A stretch of DNA of 64,000 nucleotides from the NCBI RefSeq assembly GCF_963665245.1, contig NZ_OY762269.1, positions 806,001 through 870,000 on the forward strand. Direction: 5' to 3'. The DNA is from an uncultured Paludibaculum sp. (GTDB lineage Bacteria > Acidobacteriota > Terriglobia > Bryobacterales > Bryobacteraceae). Within the stretch, counting starts at the first letter, position 1. Each line of letters opens with the position of its first letter. Below are positions 25,471-35,145 of this stretch, in pieces. The position numbers and the translations under genes were made by a program. The notes under the pieces are model-generated. The model made no database searches. It saw nothing but the letters and a program-made list of their open reading frames with translations, and had not been told where the DNA came from.

Positions 25471-28400
25471 TCAGAAGCCCACACGCAAACCGAAGCGGAA
25501 CTCCCGGGAGCGGCCCATCGCATCCCCCGATTGCGTTGCCAGGATTCGCCCGAAATTGGAGCTGTTGGCGCTGCTATTCGGGCTAGCGAAGTGCGGAGTA
25601 TTGCTCAGGTTGAACGACTCCCCGCGGAATTGCACATTCACCTGTTCCGTAATCTTGAACGTGCGGTACAGGCTCAGGTCCGTATTGATCACACCGGGCC
25701 CATGCATGGTGTTGCGCCCGACTGTGCCAAAGCGGACACCGGTCGGTCGGGCAAATGCGGTGGTGTCGAACCAGGTTCCGTCGTCGCCTACCAGTCCCAG
25801 CTTTGCCACGTCGGGCTTGATCTGGTCCGCGGTCTGGAGGTTGCCCGGCATATTTAGGCTGGACCCGGACGCGGTAACGGTGAACTGCCGTCCCTGGTAG
25901 GCGGCGAAGAGGCCGTTGAACTGCCAATCGCCAAGTATCGCGGCGGATACTCCGCTCTTGGCCCACTTCTTGGTCGCGCCGAACGGGAGCTCGTAGACAT
26001 AACCAAGCTGGAACATGTGCGGAATGTTGAAATTCGAGTTCGCTCGGTTGCGGTCAAACACGCTCGCCGCGTTCCAGTTGAACCCTGTCCAGTCACCATA
26101 GCTGGCCATGTCGATGGAGTGCGAATAGGTGTACGCCGCTTTGATCATCAGGCCACCGGTTAGTCGGCGGTTCGCCGAGGCCTGCAGCGAGTGATAGGTG
26201 CTATGGGTTCGCCCGTTCCACTCCCGCGTGGTCGCCGTACGCCCGAATCTTTGATAGAGCAGGCGGCCGTCGTTACCCGATCCCGGTATCTGCGAAGCGT
26301 TGATGTCCAGGAACGCGAAGCCGTTCACCGATGCCGACGCAACATATCCAAGCGACGCCAGAAGCTCACCCGGCAGCTTGTGCTCGACGATGAAGTTCCA
26401 CGATTGGATGTAGCCCCGTTTCATCTGCTCGTTGGCGACTGGATAACCCATCTCGTCCGACGCGGGCAGTGGAATCCTGCCTTTGCTGATATCCGGACAG
26501 CAGATCGGGATGATGCCGACATTCGAACCCAATGGCTGATTCGGGACACCCGCCTTGACGTAATTTGGATCGGTCGTCACCGGTTGGTAGCCATTGACGC
26601 CGTCAAATACGGAGACGAGCGTCAGGGGGTACCAGCCGCGCAAGGCCTGCGCACCCCACGGATGCGAGTGGTAGGTGATGCCATAACCGCTCCGGATCAC
26701 CGTGTTGTTGCCCAGTTGATAAGCAAGCCCGATGCGCGGGGCGAACAATTTCTTGCTGAAGCCTACCCCTGCGTCTCTCGGGATACCGCCATATCCGCCG
26801 ACCAGGACCTCGTTGGTCGTGGGGTCATACGACTCGACACCCATGCCGGCCGAACGCGTCCGCGTGGGATAAAGCTCCCATCTCAACCCTAGGCTGAGCG
26901 TGAGCTTCTGGCTCACGCGCCAGCGGTCGCGAACGTACAGGGCATACACGTTCTCCATGCTGTTCATCTTGATGAACTGGCTGCTCTTCCCGGCCTCATT
27001 GGAGGCGCCAAGCAGGAACGCACCCATGCCGTTCCAGGTCTCTTCGAAAGACGGAGTGCCGGCCTGGAACCCGACGGTTTGTTCCAGAGCGGCGGGGTTC
27101 AGCGCTGTCAGGCCGGATGCGAAGTAGAACGCGCCACGGGGGCCCTCGCCGAGTTCCGGTTGCCAGTGATTCATCAGGTGGTGCAGAAACTCGAAGCCAA
27201 ACCGGATATCGTGTTTGCCCTTCATCCAACTGGCGTTGGTGTTAAACGTGATCGACTGATCGTTGCGGTAGAGCGGGTTCCAGCCCTCGGTATTGCCGAA
27301 ACCGGAGTAGTCGGAAACGTAAAAGGCCGGCATGCCGCTTTCTTTCGGATCCGGGCCGTTGGTGCCCGGAATCCCCAGTACGTCGAGCCCGAAGTTCGTG
27401 CCGAGGTCCGGCGACTGCACGTTCTGCCCGAATCGCGTCCAGCCCAGCGTGCCGTCAATCAGGAACGTCGGCGAGACCGTATACGTCTGCCCGATGGCGG
27501 CCAACTGCGTGAGCGTGTGGCCGTCACCGACGCCACCATCGCATAGGCATCCGCCGCCGGCTCCGCCCAGGCCGAAGTCACCGTGAACCAGCGCATTCAT
27601 CACGCTGTACTTGCCCCAAATCTGATTCTTCGCATTCCGGTTCCAGTTGATCTTCGCATCGAGGTTGTTACGATTCAGGCGCTGTGTGCCCTGATTGAAA
27701 TAGTTGCTCAGATCGCCGGACTGGTTCGCATGCGGGACCAGAGCTAGCAATTTCTGCATTGGGGCGTTGAACCGCGAGCTCGGAATCACATTGAGACGTC
27801 CATTGCTGGAGAACACCGCGCGCCCCGTGCCGTCGAGGTTGCCCGAGTAAGGATCGAAGACCATCCCTTCCCGCAGCGCCGTCAAACCACCTTCGGTTGT
27901 GGGCACCGAGATCTGTCGTCCCTGTGCATCCAGAATCTGAGATCCAAGTTTTCTGCTGAAGTCGCCCGCGCGGAAATCGTCCGTCGGAACGGAGAACAGG
28001 CTCGACCGCCCTACGCGCTCGAATGTGCCTTCCCAGTCCGTGAAGAAGAATAGCTTGCCTCTCTTGATGGGCCCGCCGAGGCTGCCGCCGACAATGTTCC
28101 GGTTCCCGTTCGGTTTCTTGGTGGTTCCGGTGCGGTTCTCGTCCCAAAGCATGGCGCGTGTGACATTGTTTGCGTTGAAACCAAACGCGCTACCGTGGAA
28201 ACTGTTTGTGCCGGATTTTGTAGAGACTGTCACGGCCGCGCCGCCGGTCATGCCCTGATCCGCATCGAAGTTGTTTGTCGAGATATTGACCTCTTCGATA
28301 CTCTCGACCGGCGGTACGTAGACCATGTGATGGGGCATCGTGACCAGAATGTTGGCCGCGCCGTCCACTCGCGTGTTGTTGGCCCCACGTTCCTGGCCGT

Positions 28401-28986
28401 TGATGTTGGTGCTCAAGTCGCGTTGTGGGGTATCGATCACGGCATTCTGAAACTGCACAGGCGTGGCGCCTGGAACCAGATTCATCAGTGTCTGGTAGTT
28501 GCGGTAGCCGGAGAGAGGCAGGCTCGTGACCGCTTGTGCCTCAATGTTTGTGTTGACGTCCGCTTTACTGGTCTGAAGAGCGGCAGTGCTCGCCTCCACT
28601 GTGATGGACTCTGCGACACCGCCCACCTCGAGGCTTACGTCCGTGCGCGTGGTGTTGTTGATGCGAACAGCCACGCCCTTCTGGGTGACAGTCTTGAATC
28701 CAGACGCGGTGATGGACAGGTCATAGCTGCCCTCCATCAGGTTCTGAATCGCGTAGTACCCGGTTTCGTCCGTGGACGCTTGGCGCGTCAAGCCGGTGGA
28801 TGTGTTTGTGACCCTGACAGCAGCCTTGACAACCAAGGCGCCGGACTGGTCTGTAATGGTTCCGACGATGGAACCGTAAAGTACTTGCGCTGAAGCATTG
28901 GGCGAATTGACGCCCATAAACATGAGGCCGGTGATCGAGATCGACAGCAGGACCCCAGTCACAGCAGACGCTCTCCCGTTTCGCAT
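25471..28986 (-). CDS. Oar-like TonB-dependent receptor 1 with carboxypeptidase-regulatory domain
   Basis: A 1171-residue outer-membrane protein. A signal peptide of about 34 residues ending ASA is followed by a carboxypeptidase-regulatory-like beta-sandwich (GSIVGTITDQSGALVVKAAV, residues about 38-120), a plug domain (region with NTRVDGAANILVT) and a large beta-barrel ending in RFGLRVGF; the terminal Phe is the usual BAM signal. This group, similar to myxobacterial Oar, is hugely expanded in Solibacteraceae and is usually taken to import or bind glycans or peptides. GAGGAGA lies just upstream of the ATG. It stands alone, convergent with the efflux operon; the ligand cannot be inferred. Confidence 0.9.
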   Translation of the reverse strand: MRNGRASAVTGVLLSISITGLMFMGVNSPNASAQVLYGSIVGTITDQSGALVVKAAVRVTNTSTGLTRQASTDETGYYAIQNLMEGSYDLSITASGFKTVTQKGVAVRINNTTRTDVSLEVGGVAESITVEASTAALQTSKADVNTNIEAQAVTSLPLSGYRNYQTLMNLVPGATPVQFQNAVIDTPQRDLSTNINGQERGANNTRVDGAANILVTMPHHMVYVPPVESIEEVNISTNNFDADQGMTGGAAVTVSTKSGTNSFHGSAFGFNANNVTRAMLWDENRTGTTKKPNGNRNIVGGSLGGPIKRGKLFFFTDWEGTFERVGRSSLFSVPTDDFRAGDFSRKLGSQILDAQGRQISVPTTEGGLTALREGMVFDPYSGNLDGTGRAVFSSNGRLNVIPSSRFNAPMQKLLALVPHANQSGDLSNYFNQGTQRLNRNNLDAKINWNRNAKNQIWGKYSVMNALVHGDFGLGGAGGGCLCDGGVGDGHTLTQLAAIGQTYTVSPTFLIDGTLGWTRFGQNVQSPDLGTNFGLDVLGIPGTNGPDPKESGMPAFYVSDYSGFGNTEGWNPLYRNDQSITFNTNASWMKGKHDIRFGFEFLHHLMNHWQPELGEGPRGAFYFASGLTALNPAALEQTVGFQAGTPSFEETWNGMGAFLLGASNEAGKSSQFIKMNSMENVYALYVRDRWRVSQKLTLSLGLRWELYPTRTRSAGMGVESYDPTTNEVLVGGYGGIPRDAGVGFSKKLFAPRIGLAYQLGNNTVIRSGYGITYHSHPWGAQALRGWYPLTLVSVFDGVNGYQPVTTDPNYVKAGVPNQPLGSNVGIIPICCPDISKGRIPLPASDEMGYPVANEQMKRGYIQSWNFIVEHKLPGELLASLGYVASASVNGFAFLDINASQIPGSGNDGRLLYQRFGRTATTREWNGRTHSTYHSLQASANRRLTGGLMIKAAYTYSHSIDMASYGDWTGFNWNAASVFDRNRANSNFNIPHMFQLGYVYELPFGATKKWAKSGVSAAILGDWQFNGLFAAYQGRQFTVTASGSSLNMPGNLQTADQIKPDVAKLGLVGDDGTWFDTTAFARPTGVRFGTVGRNTMHGPGVINTDLSLYRTFKITEQVNVQFRGESFNLSNTPHFASPNSSANSSNFGRILATQSGDAMGRSREFRFGLRVGF

Positions 28987-29413
28987 TCTCAGGTCTCCTC
29001 AATCGCAAAATAATGCGATATATCTGGTGAAAGATACCGCACTCGTTCACCGCCGTCAAGGGCATTCGTGCACACTCGTGTCGCTTTATCGGAATAGCGA
29101 AAGAGCGCCTCTCGTTTCTGGTCGGCGACAGTCATCTGCACTACATTTCGGTACTGCAGATCCTTGGGGGACGGCTACTTTCACCGCGCCGGCAAGCACG
29201 TCTGCGCGCCGGATACTTCGAGGCTTGGTGGCGTCCCGTGACTGGTCCTTGGCCGCACTGACGCGGTGGTCTTTACCCTCACCTCGCAGCGATAGCGACG
29301 ATATAAGTGAGCGTGATTCCCGATATGTTTACAAGTTCCAACTCTTGGGTCGCGGTTCTGGCCAAGCATGCGTTTCGCGGTCCGCACAGCCCCTCACGAT
29401 ATGATGATCTTTC
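28987..29413. other. Divergent intergenic region, receptor 1 / panE-like gene
   Basis: About 430 bp holding the promoters of both divergent genes. Near the receptor start there is an AT-rich patch with the short dyad CGCA-aaataa-TGCG (about 29004-29017), a possible operator. No gene or RNA is recognised in the rest. Confidence 0.45.
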
Positions 29414-30367
29414 ATGGCGACAACTGACCATTTCCCGCCGGTCACGGTGGTGGGCGCGGGCGCCGTTGGGTGCTATTTCGGAGCAATGCTGGCTCGCTCC
29501 GGTGTGCGCGTCAAGTTCGTCGGACGCGCGCCGCACGTGGAGGCTATCGTCCGAGAGGGTTTGCTGCTCGACCGTCTGCACGTCCAGGAGCGCATCCCTG
29601 TCGCGGCAACCACCAGCATGGCGGAGGGCGTCCGTGATGCCGGAGTGATTCTCTTCTGCGTGAAGTCGGTCAGCACCGAATCCGCGGCTCGTGAGATGCA
29701 GCCTTTTCTTGCGCCGGACACGGTAATATTGAGTTTTCAGAACGGGATCGACAATCCCGACCGCATCTATTCGGCGATTCAGGTGCACGCCATTCCGACA
29801 GCGGTGTATGTGGCCGCCGAAATGACCGCGCCAGGCTGTGTGACCCACACTGGCCGCGGCGACTTGATCATTGGCTACCGAGAGGGATGGCCCCACCGGC
29901 CCGATCTGGGACCGCTGGCCGCCATGTTCGAACAGGCCGAAGTGCCCTGCCGGATTTCGAGCGACATCGCGGCCGACCTGTGGGCCAAGATGGTAATGAA
30001 CTGCGCCTACAACGCTCTTTCAGCTCTCACACGAGCGCAGTATGGCCGCATGGTCCAGTCCGAAGCGGTGCGCGCTTTCGGTGTGCGTGTCATCGCAGAG
30101 ACGGTGGCGGTGGCGCGAGCCGAGGGTGTCTCGCTCTCGGAGCAGGCTATGGTGGAGGCGGCGTTTCGCCTGGCTGAAAAGATGACCCGGGCTACCTCCT
30201 CGATGGCGCAGGATCTCGCCCGTGGCCGGCCCACGGAGATCGACTCTCTCAACGGCTACGTGGTCCGGCGCGGCAAGGCCTTGGGCATCGCCACTCCGGC
30301 GAGCGAGATTCTGGTTGCGATGATCAAGCTGCTGGAGGAGTCCGTCCTCAATGGGCGATCGATCTGA
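29414..30367 (+). CDS. 2-dehydropantoate 2-reductase family protein (PanE/ApbA)
   Basis: A 317-residue NADPH-dependent reductase. The Rossmann motif VVGAGAVGCYFGAML lies near residues 11-25. The catalytic lysine is visible in DLWAKMVMNCAYNALSAL around residue 190, and LARGRPTEIDSLNGYVV near the C-terminus matches the family. PanE reduces ketopantoate to pantoate in coenzyme A synthesis. Paralogues acting on other 2-keto acids exist, and no other pantothenate gene is nearby, so the exact substrate is uncertain. Confidence 0.87.
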   Translation: MATTDHFPPVTVVGAGAVGCYFGAMLARSGVRVKFVGRAPHVEAIVREGLLLDRLHVQERIPVAATTSMAEGVRDAGVILFCVKSVSTESAAREMQPFLAPDTVILSFQNGIDNPDRIYSAIQVHAIPTAVYVAAEMTAPGCVTHTGRGDLIIGYREGWPHRPDLGPLAAMFEQAEVPCRISSDIAADLWAKMVMNCAYNALSALTRAQYGRMVQSEAVRAFGVRVIAETVAVARAEGVSLSEQAMVEAAFRLAEKMTRATSSMAQDLARGRPTEIDSLNGYVVRRGKALGIATPASEILVAMIKLLEESVLNGRSI

Positions 30368-30462
30368 TAGGGCCCATCAAGGATGCACCGCAACCTGCTG
30401 GGCGCCTCCGCCGGTCAGTACATCCCCAGCCTGTCACCCAGAGAGAAGAGCCGACGTGAACT

Positions 30463-31437
30463 TCACGCCAGGCCACGATAGATGGCACTGTCGGCCAGCG
30501 AGCGGGCGAAGTACTCACCAGTGAACGGCGCCTTGGGAATTGCCCGCAGATGCTCCGCCGCGGCCCGGATCAGGTTGAAGTCGTCTGCCTTGCTCGACGC
30601 CTCCTCGAGCGTGGAAAAGAAAAGCGGATACTCCTCGCCCAGCAGCTCGATCAATGCCGGCAGCCGGTTGCACAACAACGGCGTGCCGCGCACAATGCAC
30701 TCCACCACCGTGTTGTTGACCACCGTATCGTAAAGGTCCAGGAACACGACGCTATGGCTGAGCAGATCGTCGAACGCCTCCGCATCAAGATAGGGCAGCA
30801 CGTCGACGGAGGCCCAGTCCGCCCGCCCGACCGACGGTTCGTGGGCCTGCTCCTTGCGCACCAGGGACTCCAGGTGGGCGGCCCCTTCCCGTCGCGGGAT
30901 CAGGCACGACTTCCTCAGCCGCGTCGCATTCAGCAGAGCGATGGAGTGGATGCGGCGCAGCCACGCACCGACCTGGACAATCCTGGGACGATCGAGAGAA
31001 AGGAATCGCTCCAGATCAAATACCCGCGCAGGGCACTCGGTCGGATGGATCAGCGCGGCCACCGGCACCGTAAGCCGCTCCATTAGCCAATCCCTCATGG
31101 CCGCGGAAAAGGTGAAGAGCCCTCGGCAGTGCGGCAGGCTCGCCCGCCACGCGGGCAGCGAAAGAATGTGCTGTGGGGCCGAGCTTGTCTCGTGCCACTC
31201 CGGGATGCCCGGTGGATTATGGACAAAGCCGGTCCATGGGCGCCGATAGGGCAGAATTCCTGAGTGCTCGCCCCGTGCCAGGTTCCAGCAGAACGTGTCT
31301 TCCACAAAACTGTCGAGCAGCACGCCATCCGTTGTCAGCAGGGGCTCCAGTGCCTTCATGGCATAACCCCAGCCGCTTCGGTGGTGAGGGAAGTCGATCG
31401 GACCCGTAAGCGCGAACTTCGGGACGAGGTTTTCCAT
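30463..31437 (-). CDS. Glycosyltransferase-like protein (324 aa)
   Basis: The frame opens at 31494, but the ATG at 31437 (MENLVPKFALTGPIDF) puts the conserved N-terminal strand near the start and is preferred. The C-terminal half contains LSHSVVFLDLYDTVVNNTVV, then ECIVRGTPLLCNRLPALIEL. This is the pattern of a GT-B glycosyltransferase C-terminal domain, in which Glu and neighbouring residues hold the nucleotide sugar. The N-terminal half has SGWGYAMKALEPL. The specific family is not resolved. It lies downstream of glnE on the same strand, separated by about 240 bp, so it probably has its own promoter. Confidence 0.6.
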   Translation of the reverse strand: MENLVPKFALTGPIDFPHHRSGWGYAMKALEPLLTTDGVLLDSFVEDTFCWNLARGEHSGILPYRRPWTGFVHNPPGIPEWHETSSAPQHILSLPAWRASLPHCRGLFTFSAAMRDWLMERLTVPVAALIHPTECPARVFDLERFLSLDRPRIVQVGAWLRRIHSIALLNATRLRKSCLIPRREGAAHLESLVRKEQAHEPSVGRADWASVDVLPYLDAEAFDDLLSHSVVFLDLYDTVVNNTVVECIVRGTPLLCNRLPALIELLGEEYPLFFSTLEEASSKADDFNLIRAAAEHLRAIPKAPFTGEYFARSLADSAIYRGLA

Positions 31438-31675
31438 GAGGGGCCCAGTGCCGCTCAGTATACACCCAGGCAGGCCGGGCAACGTCGATCCCATTACGCC
31501 GCGCGGCCAAAACGTGGCCAGTCGAGACTGCGGATGTAACGGCGGCGCGTGACGTGGCCGACTGCCAGGACGGAAGAATCCGATCTGGCTCCTTCCGCGA
31601 TGAACTCCTGCGATTCATGGAAACCCTGTTGTGCTGAGTCTCGGCCCTTCACCTCGTGGGCGGGCCGTAGGGTAT

Positions 31676-34552
31676 CTACGCGCGGCTCTCTCCGAAGAGC
31701 CTCTCGAAGTACTGCCGGGTTCGTCCTTGGATTTGAAGCAACTCCAGGCCCAGTGGCTGGTCGCAAAGATGCTCGGGTACCCAGCGGCGAACCAGTTTCG
31801 TGAGCATCTGCAATTGCCACTCCGAGTTTGGCAGGCTGCCTTCCGTGTGCCCGGAGATCAGGCGTAGCCCGTGGTCGACCGCGCGATAGAAGGTCGCCGC
31901 GTTCTTCAGGAAGTGTGCGTCGTTTGGATCCAGATGGCCCATCTGCTCCAGCACATCAATGCGCTCGGGTGTGTTCAGTACCTTGAAAAACATACCCGCG
32001 CCGCGCAGGCGCAGGTACATCAACGAGAAGTCGATGTCGTAGTAGCCGCCCACAGCGGTCTTGAGCGGATTCTCCTCGCTGAGTTCCTTCTCGATGCGCA
32101 TGCGCATGTGCCGCAACTGCTGTTTCGATCGGCCGCTCTGCCCATAACGGCGCCAGTCCACCTTTTGCAGATCGGCCAGGAAAGCGGTCGCGCGCTCCAC
32201 ATCGCCAGCCACGGCGCGCGTCTTCATGTAGGCCACGCCCTCCCACGCTTCCGCCGTTTTGGCGAAGTACTCATGGTAGGTGCTCTCGCTCTGTACCAGC
32301 GCGCCACCCTTGCCGTTCGGACAGAGACGGGTGTCGACCGCAAACATCGTACCGTCGCCCGTGTAGGAAGAGAGGATGCTGACGATCTTCTCGGCAACTC
32401 TGGTCCAGTAGTGCAACTCCGGCAGGTCCGCGTCGGGGATGACGAACAACAGGTCCGCGTCGGAGGCCAGGTCGAACTCCTGCATGCCGAGGCGGCCCAG
32501 GGCAATCACCATCATCTGCGACTTCGGCACGTAGCCTTCGGTTGCCAGGGGATGCGACGCGCTTGTCTGCACAACGGCCAGACGATACGCCGCTGCGATG
32601 GCGGCATCGGCCAGCGCGGACGTACGCTGCAGCGTCTCGAAGATCGGCACCTGCAGGCAAATACTCTCCACCTGCAGACGGAACATCTGAAGCAGGAAAA
32701 ATCGCCGCATCTCCACGGCGTCTTCCAACATCGGCAGGATCTCGGCGTAGGCCGTGGTGGACCGGCCCCGTATGCGCATGGCCCGGATCTCTTCGAAGTA
32801 GTCCGGCTGCCGCATCAACTGCTCGGCGAAGTAAGGACTGTGCGCGAACAGGTCGAGCAGATAGCCGCTCAGGACGGGGTCGCCATCCAGGGCGTTGAGC
32901 CAGTCGTCCCGCTTGATCACCTTTTCGAGGAAGTGTTCAAAGGCGGTGAGCGAACGGCCCAGGCGGGCCCGGGCTACGGAAACCGCGAAGCCTGGCGCCT
33001 TCTGGTCGAGAAAGCGGATGAGATTGCTGGAGGGAGCGGTTTCCGGCCCGGCAGGCTCGGGTTGCACGTCGACGCTGAGGCCGCCGGGCGGAGCCTGCGC
33101 GGGCGTGTGCGTGTAGTACATCGTCTGCTGGGCGTGAATGACGCGTTCGTAGATCTCCTGAACGTGCTCAAGATGGGCGTTCAACGTCATCAGCAGCGCT
33201 TCGGGCGTGCTTTGGCCGCCAAGCAGGCCTGGTGGCATGCGGCGGGCAACCAGTGCCTGCTCCTCCAGCTTCTCGGAGAGCAGGTGCGTCTGTCGGTCCG
33301 CGGCGCACTGCAGGCGGTGCTCCAGGTGCCGCAGGTATTGGTAAGCGGAGGCGAGGCGCGAGTACTCGGAATCGGAGAGGAGGTCTTTGTCGCGCAGGCG
33401 GATGAGGGCGAGCAGCGTTGAGGAGTTGCGGACCCAGCTCTCACGGCCGCCGTGCAGGCGCTGAAGACACTGGACGAGAAACTCGATGTCGCGGATGCCA
33501 CCCCGGGCGAGCTTGACGTCGATGCCCGCGGCACGGCGGCGTGCGCCGAGCTTCTCGTTGAGACGCTCGCGGGTCTCCGACATGGATTCGATGTGGGAGA
33601 AGTCGAGGGTGGTCGAGTAGATTTTGGGCTGCACCCAATCGAGGAGTTGGCGCCCCGGCTCCTTCTCGCCGGCCGCGACGCGAGCTTTGATGAGCATCTG
33701 CAGTTCCCAGTCGCGGGCGCGAGTCTCGTAGTAGTTCTTCGCGGCGTCGAGCGACAGGCAGACCTCGCCCAGGCGGCCATCCGGGCGCAGGCGGAGGTCC
33801 ACGCGGTAGATCATGCCCTCGGCGGTATAGGTGCCCATCAAATCGGTGAGCTGGTTCGAGACCTTCTTGAAGTACTCCTGGTTGCTGATGGGCTGAGCGC
33901 CGTCCGTTTGCCCGTGTCCCTCATAGATGAACATCAGGTCGATGTCGGAGCTGTAGTTCAGTTCACGGCCGCCGAGCTTGCCGAGCGCCACGATGGAGTA
34001 GCCGCACTCGGCCCCGCCGGCCAGGCATGGGCGGCCGTATTTCTGGGAGAGCTCCGTGCGGATACGGGTGTAGGTGACGTCGAGCAGGGCGTCGGCCAGG
34101 TTGGAGAGCTCTTCGGTGATCTCGGGCAGCGCTCCGAAGCCCAGGACGTCGCGCAGCAGGATACGCAGGATCTGCTTGCGTCGGAACTCGGCCATGCGCA
34201 GCGCCGGCGCGTTGGACGTGCCGGAGCACAGCCAGTCGGCCAGTTCGGTGTCGATCTCCTCGCGGGTGCGGCCACGATGCAGCCAGCCGGCATGCAGCAG
34301 CGCGAGCAGCCACACAGGGTGCTGCAGGAGTTCCTCCGACAGGAAATCACTGGCGGAAAAGACCGCCACCAGCGCCTGCAGCCCGAAGGGCGTGTAGGCT
34401 ATCTGTTGGAACTCGCTGGGGTACTTGGCGCAAAAGGACTCAAGCCGGCGCACCGCCACCTGTGGGTCGGCCGATTGGCTCAACAGGATTTCGAGTCCTT
34501 GCCGCAAATCCGGGGGGATGTCGTGTTCTACAGCCAGTAGAGCGTCGTGCAA
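31676..34552 (-). CDS. glnE: Glutamine synthetase adenylyltransferase/adenylyl-removing enzyme GlnE
   Basis: A 958-residue bifunctional enzyme that adenylylates glutamine synthetase when nitrogen is plentiful and removes the AMP when nitrogen is scarce. Two nucleotidyltransferase cores are visible: the N-terminal adenylyl-removing site around LGKLGGRELNYSSDIDLMFI, and the C-terminal adenylyltransferase site around IALGRLGMQEFDLASDADLL, each with paired Asp residues (SDIDL, SDADL). The length matches full-length GlnE. It lies two genes downstream of glnA, whose product carries the target tyrosine. The MOSC gene ends 18 bp before its start, so the two are probably cotranscribed. Confidence 0.95.
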   Translation of the reverse strand: MHDALLAVEHDIPPDLRQGLEILLSQSADPQVAVRRLESFCAKYPSEFQQIAYTPFGLQALVAVFSASDFLSEELLQHPVWLLALLHAGWLHRGRTREEIDTELADWLCSGTSNAPALRMAEFRRKQILRILLRDVLGFGALPEITEELSNLADALLDVTYTRIRTELSQKYGRPCLAGGAECGYSIVALGKLGGRELNYSSDIDLMFIYEGHGQTDGAQPISNQEYFKKVSNQLTDLMGTYTAEGMIYRVDLRLRPDGRLGEVCLSLDAAKNYYETRARDWELQMLIKARVAAGEKEPGRQLLDWVQPKIYSTTLDFSHIESMSETRERLNEKLGARRRAAGIDVKLARGGIRDIEFLVQCLQRLHGGRESWVRNSSTLLALIRLRDKDLLSDSEYSRLASAYQYLRHLEHRLQCAADRQTHLLSEKLEEQALVARRMPPGLLGGQSTPEALLMTLNAHLEHVQEIYERVIHAQQTMYYTHTPAQAPPGGLSVDVQPEPAGPETAPSSNLIRFLDQKAPGFAVSVARARLGRSLTAFEHFLEKVIKRDDWLNALDGDPVLSGYLLDLFAHSPYFAEQLMRQPDYFEEIRAMRIRGRSTTAYAEILPMLEDAVEMRRFFLLQMFRLQVESICLQVPIFETLQRTSALADAAIAAAYRLAVVQTSASHPLATEGYVPKSQMMVIALGRLGMQEFDLASDADLLFVIPDADLPELHYWTRVAEKIVSILSSYTGDGTMFAVDTRLCPNGKGGALVQSESTYHEYFAKTAEAWEGVAYMKTRAVAGDVERATAFLADLQKVDWRRYGQSGRSKQQLRHMRMRIEKELSEENPLKTAVGGYYDIDFSLMYLRLRGAGMFFKVLNTPERIDVLEQMGHLDPNDAHFLKNAATFYRAVDHGLRLISGHTEGSLPNSEWQLQMLTKLVRRWVPEHLCDQPLGLELLQIQGRTRQYFERLFGESRA

Positions 34553-34570
34553 CGGGGCCGCCAGTCTAAC

Positions 34571-35068
34571 TTAGACCTTTTGGTCTACTAGTGCGATTAT
34601 AGCCCCGGTCTGGATTCTGCCCGGCTGGACCACGCTGGCATAGAAGCCGCAGCGCGCCCATCGGGGCGAGCCGGCCTCTCCGCCTCTCTCGTAGACGGCG
34701 CGTTGTAGCGCACCCGGGTCGCCGCTGTTGTAGACGTCCAGAGTCTTGCAGGGCTGGCGGAGCTGGGTGAGTTCCAGAATGGCGTCACCCGCCAGAAAGC
34801 GCTGTCCGGCACGGAGTTGGCGGAAATCGAGGCCTCGGACGGTGAGGTTCTCACCCAGCGCTCCAGCGGAAACGGGGAAGCCTTCGGCCTGGAGGCTTTC
34901 AAGGTCCTCCTGCGCCATCAGGAGAATCGCCTTGCGCGGGCCTCCGTGAATCTGTGTGTTGCGATGGGCATCGCCCTCGAGGCCGAGGGGACCGGCCCAG
35001 GCTTCCGGAATGGCGAATTTGGGCACGCCGCCTTTGGACGTGCTGACTTGGATGATCTGGCCCCGCAT
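34571..35068 (-). CDS. MOSC-domain protein
   Basis: From the ATG at 35068 (MRGQIIQVSTSKGG) the product is 165 residues; the frame continues upstream to 35125 through the terminator hairpin, which argues against the longer form. The MOSC (molybdenum cofactor sulfurase C-terminal) fold is shown by STSKGGVPK, GLEGDAHRN, the IHGGPRKAI signature, GENLTVRGLD and the conserved Cys in RQPCKTL. Such proteins (YiiM-like) bind molybdenum cofactor or sulfur/selenium species and often reduce N-hydroxylated compounds. It sits between glnA and glnE with no obvious functional link to them. Confidence 0.88.
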   Translation of the reverse strand: MRGQIIQVSTSKGGVPKFAIPEAWAGPLGLEGDAHRNTQIHGGPRKAILLMAQEDLESLQAEGFPVSAGALGENLTVRGLDFRQLRAGQRFLAGDAILELTQLRQPCKTLDVYNSGDPGALQRAVYERGGEAGSPRWARCGFYASVVQPGRIQTGAIIALVDQKV

Positions 35069-35096
35069 GCCTACAGCGTGACACACAAAAGAGAAT

Positions 35097-35118
35097 GGCC
35101 GGAGCACTTGCCCCGGCC
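35097..35118 (-). terminator. Rho-independent terminator after glnA
   Basis: On the minus strand GGCCGG (35118-35113) pairs with CCGGCC (35102-35097), followed by ATTCTCTTTT. It lies 28 bp after the glnA stop and just before the MOSC start, separating glnA transcription from the MOSC-glnE unit. Confidence 0.7.
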
Positions 35119-35145
35119 TTGTCAATACTCAATGGCCACGCCCGA

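Noticed and set aside
31871..33421. 516-codon open frame on the plus strand
   Set aside because: It is entirely antisense to glnE, whose domains and motifs are unmistakable. Long antisense frames are common in this high-GC DNA.
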